This document shows, piece by piece, positions 63,814 through 64,000 of a DNA stretch of 64,000 nucleotides. Numbering within the stretch: position 1 is the stretch's first letter; each line of letters starts with the position of its first letter. Under the pieces are notes generated by a model that was not told the DNA's origin, did no database searches, and worked only from the letters and a program-made list of their open reading frames with translations. Position numbers and translations under genes: made by a program. The DNA lies in assembly GCA_022563255.1 (NCBI GenBank), contig JADFNS010000004.1, positions 62,001 to 126,000 of the forward strand. The letters run 5' to 3'. Source of the stretch: Pseudomonadota bacterium (GTDB taxonomy: Bacteria; Pseudomonadota; Gammaproteobacteria; Steroidobacterales; Woeseiaceae).

Positions 63814-64000
63814 ATGAACGCAAACACAAAATCGCGACTTACCGTCGCATTCCTGAACATTCTGTTACCGCTGTCCTCCGTTGCGGACGAAATTATCGAC
63901 GAAATAGTCGTTACTGCCGATTTTCGTGAACGCCCCGTTTCCGAATTACCCGCGAGTGTCAGCATCATGGACGCCGATTTCATCGCAGCGACGGCAGTGC
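63814..64000 (+). CDS. TonB-dependent receptor, 5' end only (TPP-controlled)
   Basis: About 62 codons are visible before the window ends. They encode a signal peptide (LTVAFLNILLPLSSVAD), a TonB-box-like stretch (IIDEIVVTADFRERP) and the beginning of a plug domain (SELPASVSIMDADFI). Being under a TPP riboswitch, it is probably an outer-membrane importer for thiamine or a precursor. The gene continues beyond the window. Confidence 0.85.
   Translation, partial: MNANTKSRLTVAFLNILLPLSSVADEIIDEIVVTADFRERPVSELPASVSIMDADFIAATAV

Overview
The window looks like chromosomal DNA of a free-living, aerobic, Gram-negative proteobacterium, most likely a gammaproteobacterium. The evidence is outer-membrane beta-barrel receptors, many Sec signal peptides and lipoboxes, leucine/isovalerate and short-branched acyl-CoA catabolism, and a P-II protein. 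Genes are densely packed, often overlap by 1-4 bases, and frequently start with GTG or TTG. I see no tRNA, rRNA, CRISPR array, insertion sequence or phage gene. Finer placement, for example near the marine-sediment Woeseiaceae/Steroidobacter type, is only an impression.

Layout. (1) 1-7439: locus A, an operon of a PEGA-like protein end, an FHA-TM-PEGA-SUMF protein, a small secreted protein, a MotA/TolQ/ExbB-type channel protein, an actin/Hsp70-like-FHA protein and two membrane-anchored von Willebrand A proteins. The transmembrane helices of the two vWA proteins look like those of MotB/ExbD pegs. (2) 7588-20392: OmpA-like protein, pterin dehydratase, a threonine-dehydratase-like enzyme, orphan ParA, divergent acetolactate synthase subunits, a collapsed proB-proA remnant, glpD, a TonB-dependent receptor, a patatin/Omp85-type phospholipase, a small protein and a kinase-like protein. 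(3) 20411-33384: a large AAA-TM-P-domain-WD40 protein, an MFS-acyltransferase fusion, an EexN-like lipoprotein, a lemA/M48/SYLF/MscS run, ApbE and a thioredoxin. (4) 33416-42304: locus B, an envelope-spanning Tol/Exb/Agl-like system of TPR proteins, one ExbB/TolQ, two unequal ExbD/TolR proteins and an AgmX-type TonB protein. (5) 42333-49352: DUF899/HxlR divergent pair, an exported-looking hydroxyacid dehydrogenase, an FkbM-like protein, a phosphatase, a DNA-deoxyinosine glycosylase, a MAPEG remnant, P-II, a fatty acid desaturase and a LuxR regulator. (6) 49416-63661: acyl-CoA catabolism (isovaleryl-CoA dehydrogenase, methylcrotonyl-CoA carboxylase beta, hydratases, IcmF isobutyryl-CoA mutase, an acyl-CoA dehydrogenase and a 3-hydroxyisobutyrate-dehydrogenase-like enzyme) under two TetR-type regulators with visible operator palindromes. 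(7) 63700-64000: a TPP riboswitch in front of a truncated TonB-dependent receptor gene.

The strongest candidates for an undescribed system are loci A and B. Both pair one MotA/TolQ-like channel protein with two different single-helix partners. In locus A the partners carry vWA domains and the neighbours are FHA proteins, suggesting phospho-dependent control of an ion-driven envelope machine. In locus B one of the two ExbD proteins has Asn where the proton-carrying Asp is expected, suggesting an asymmetric stator.
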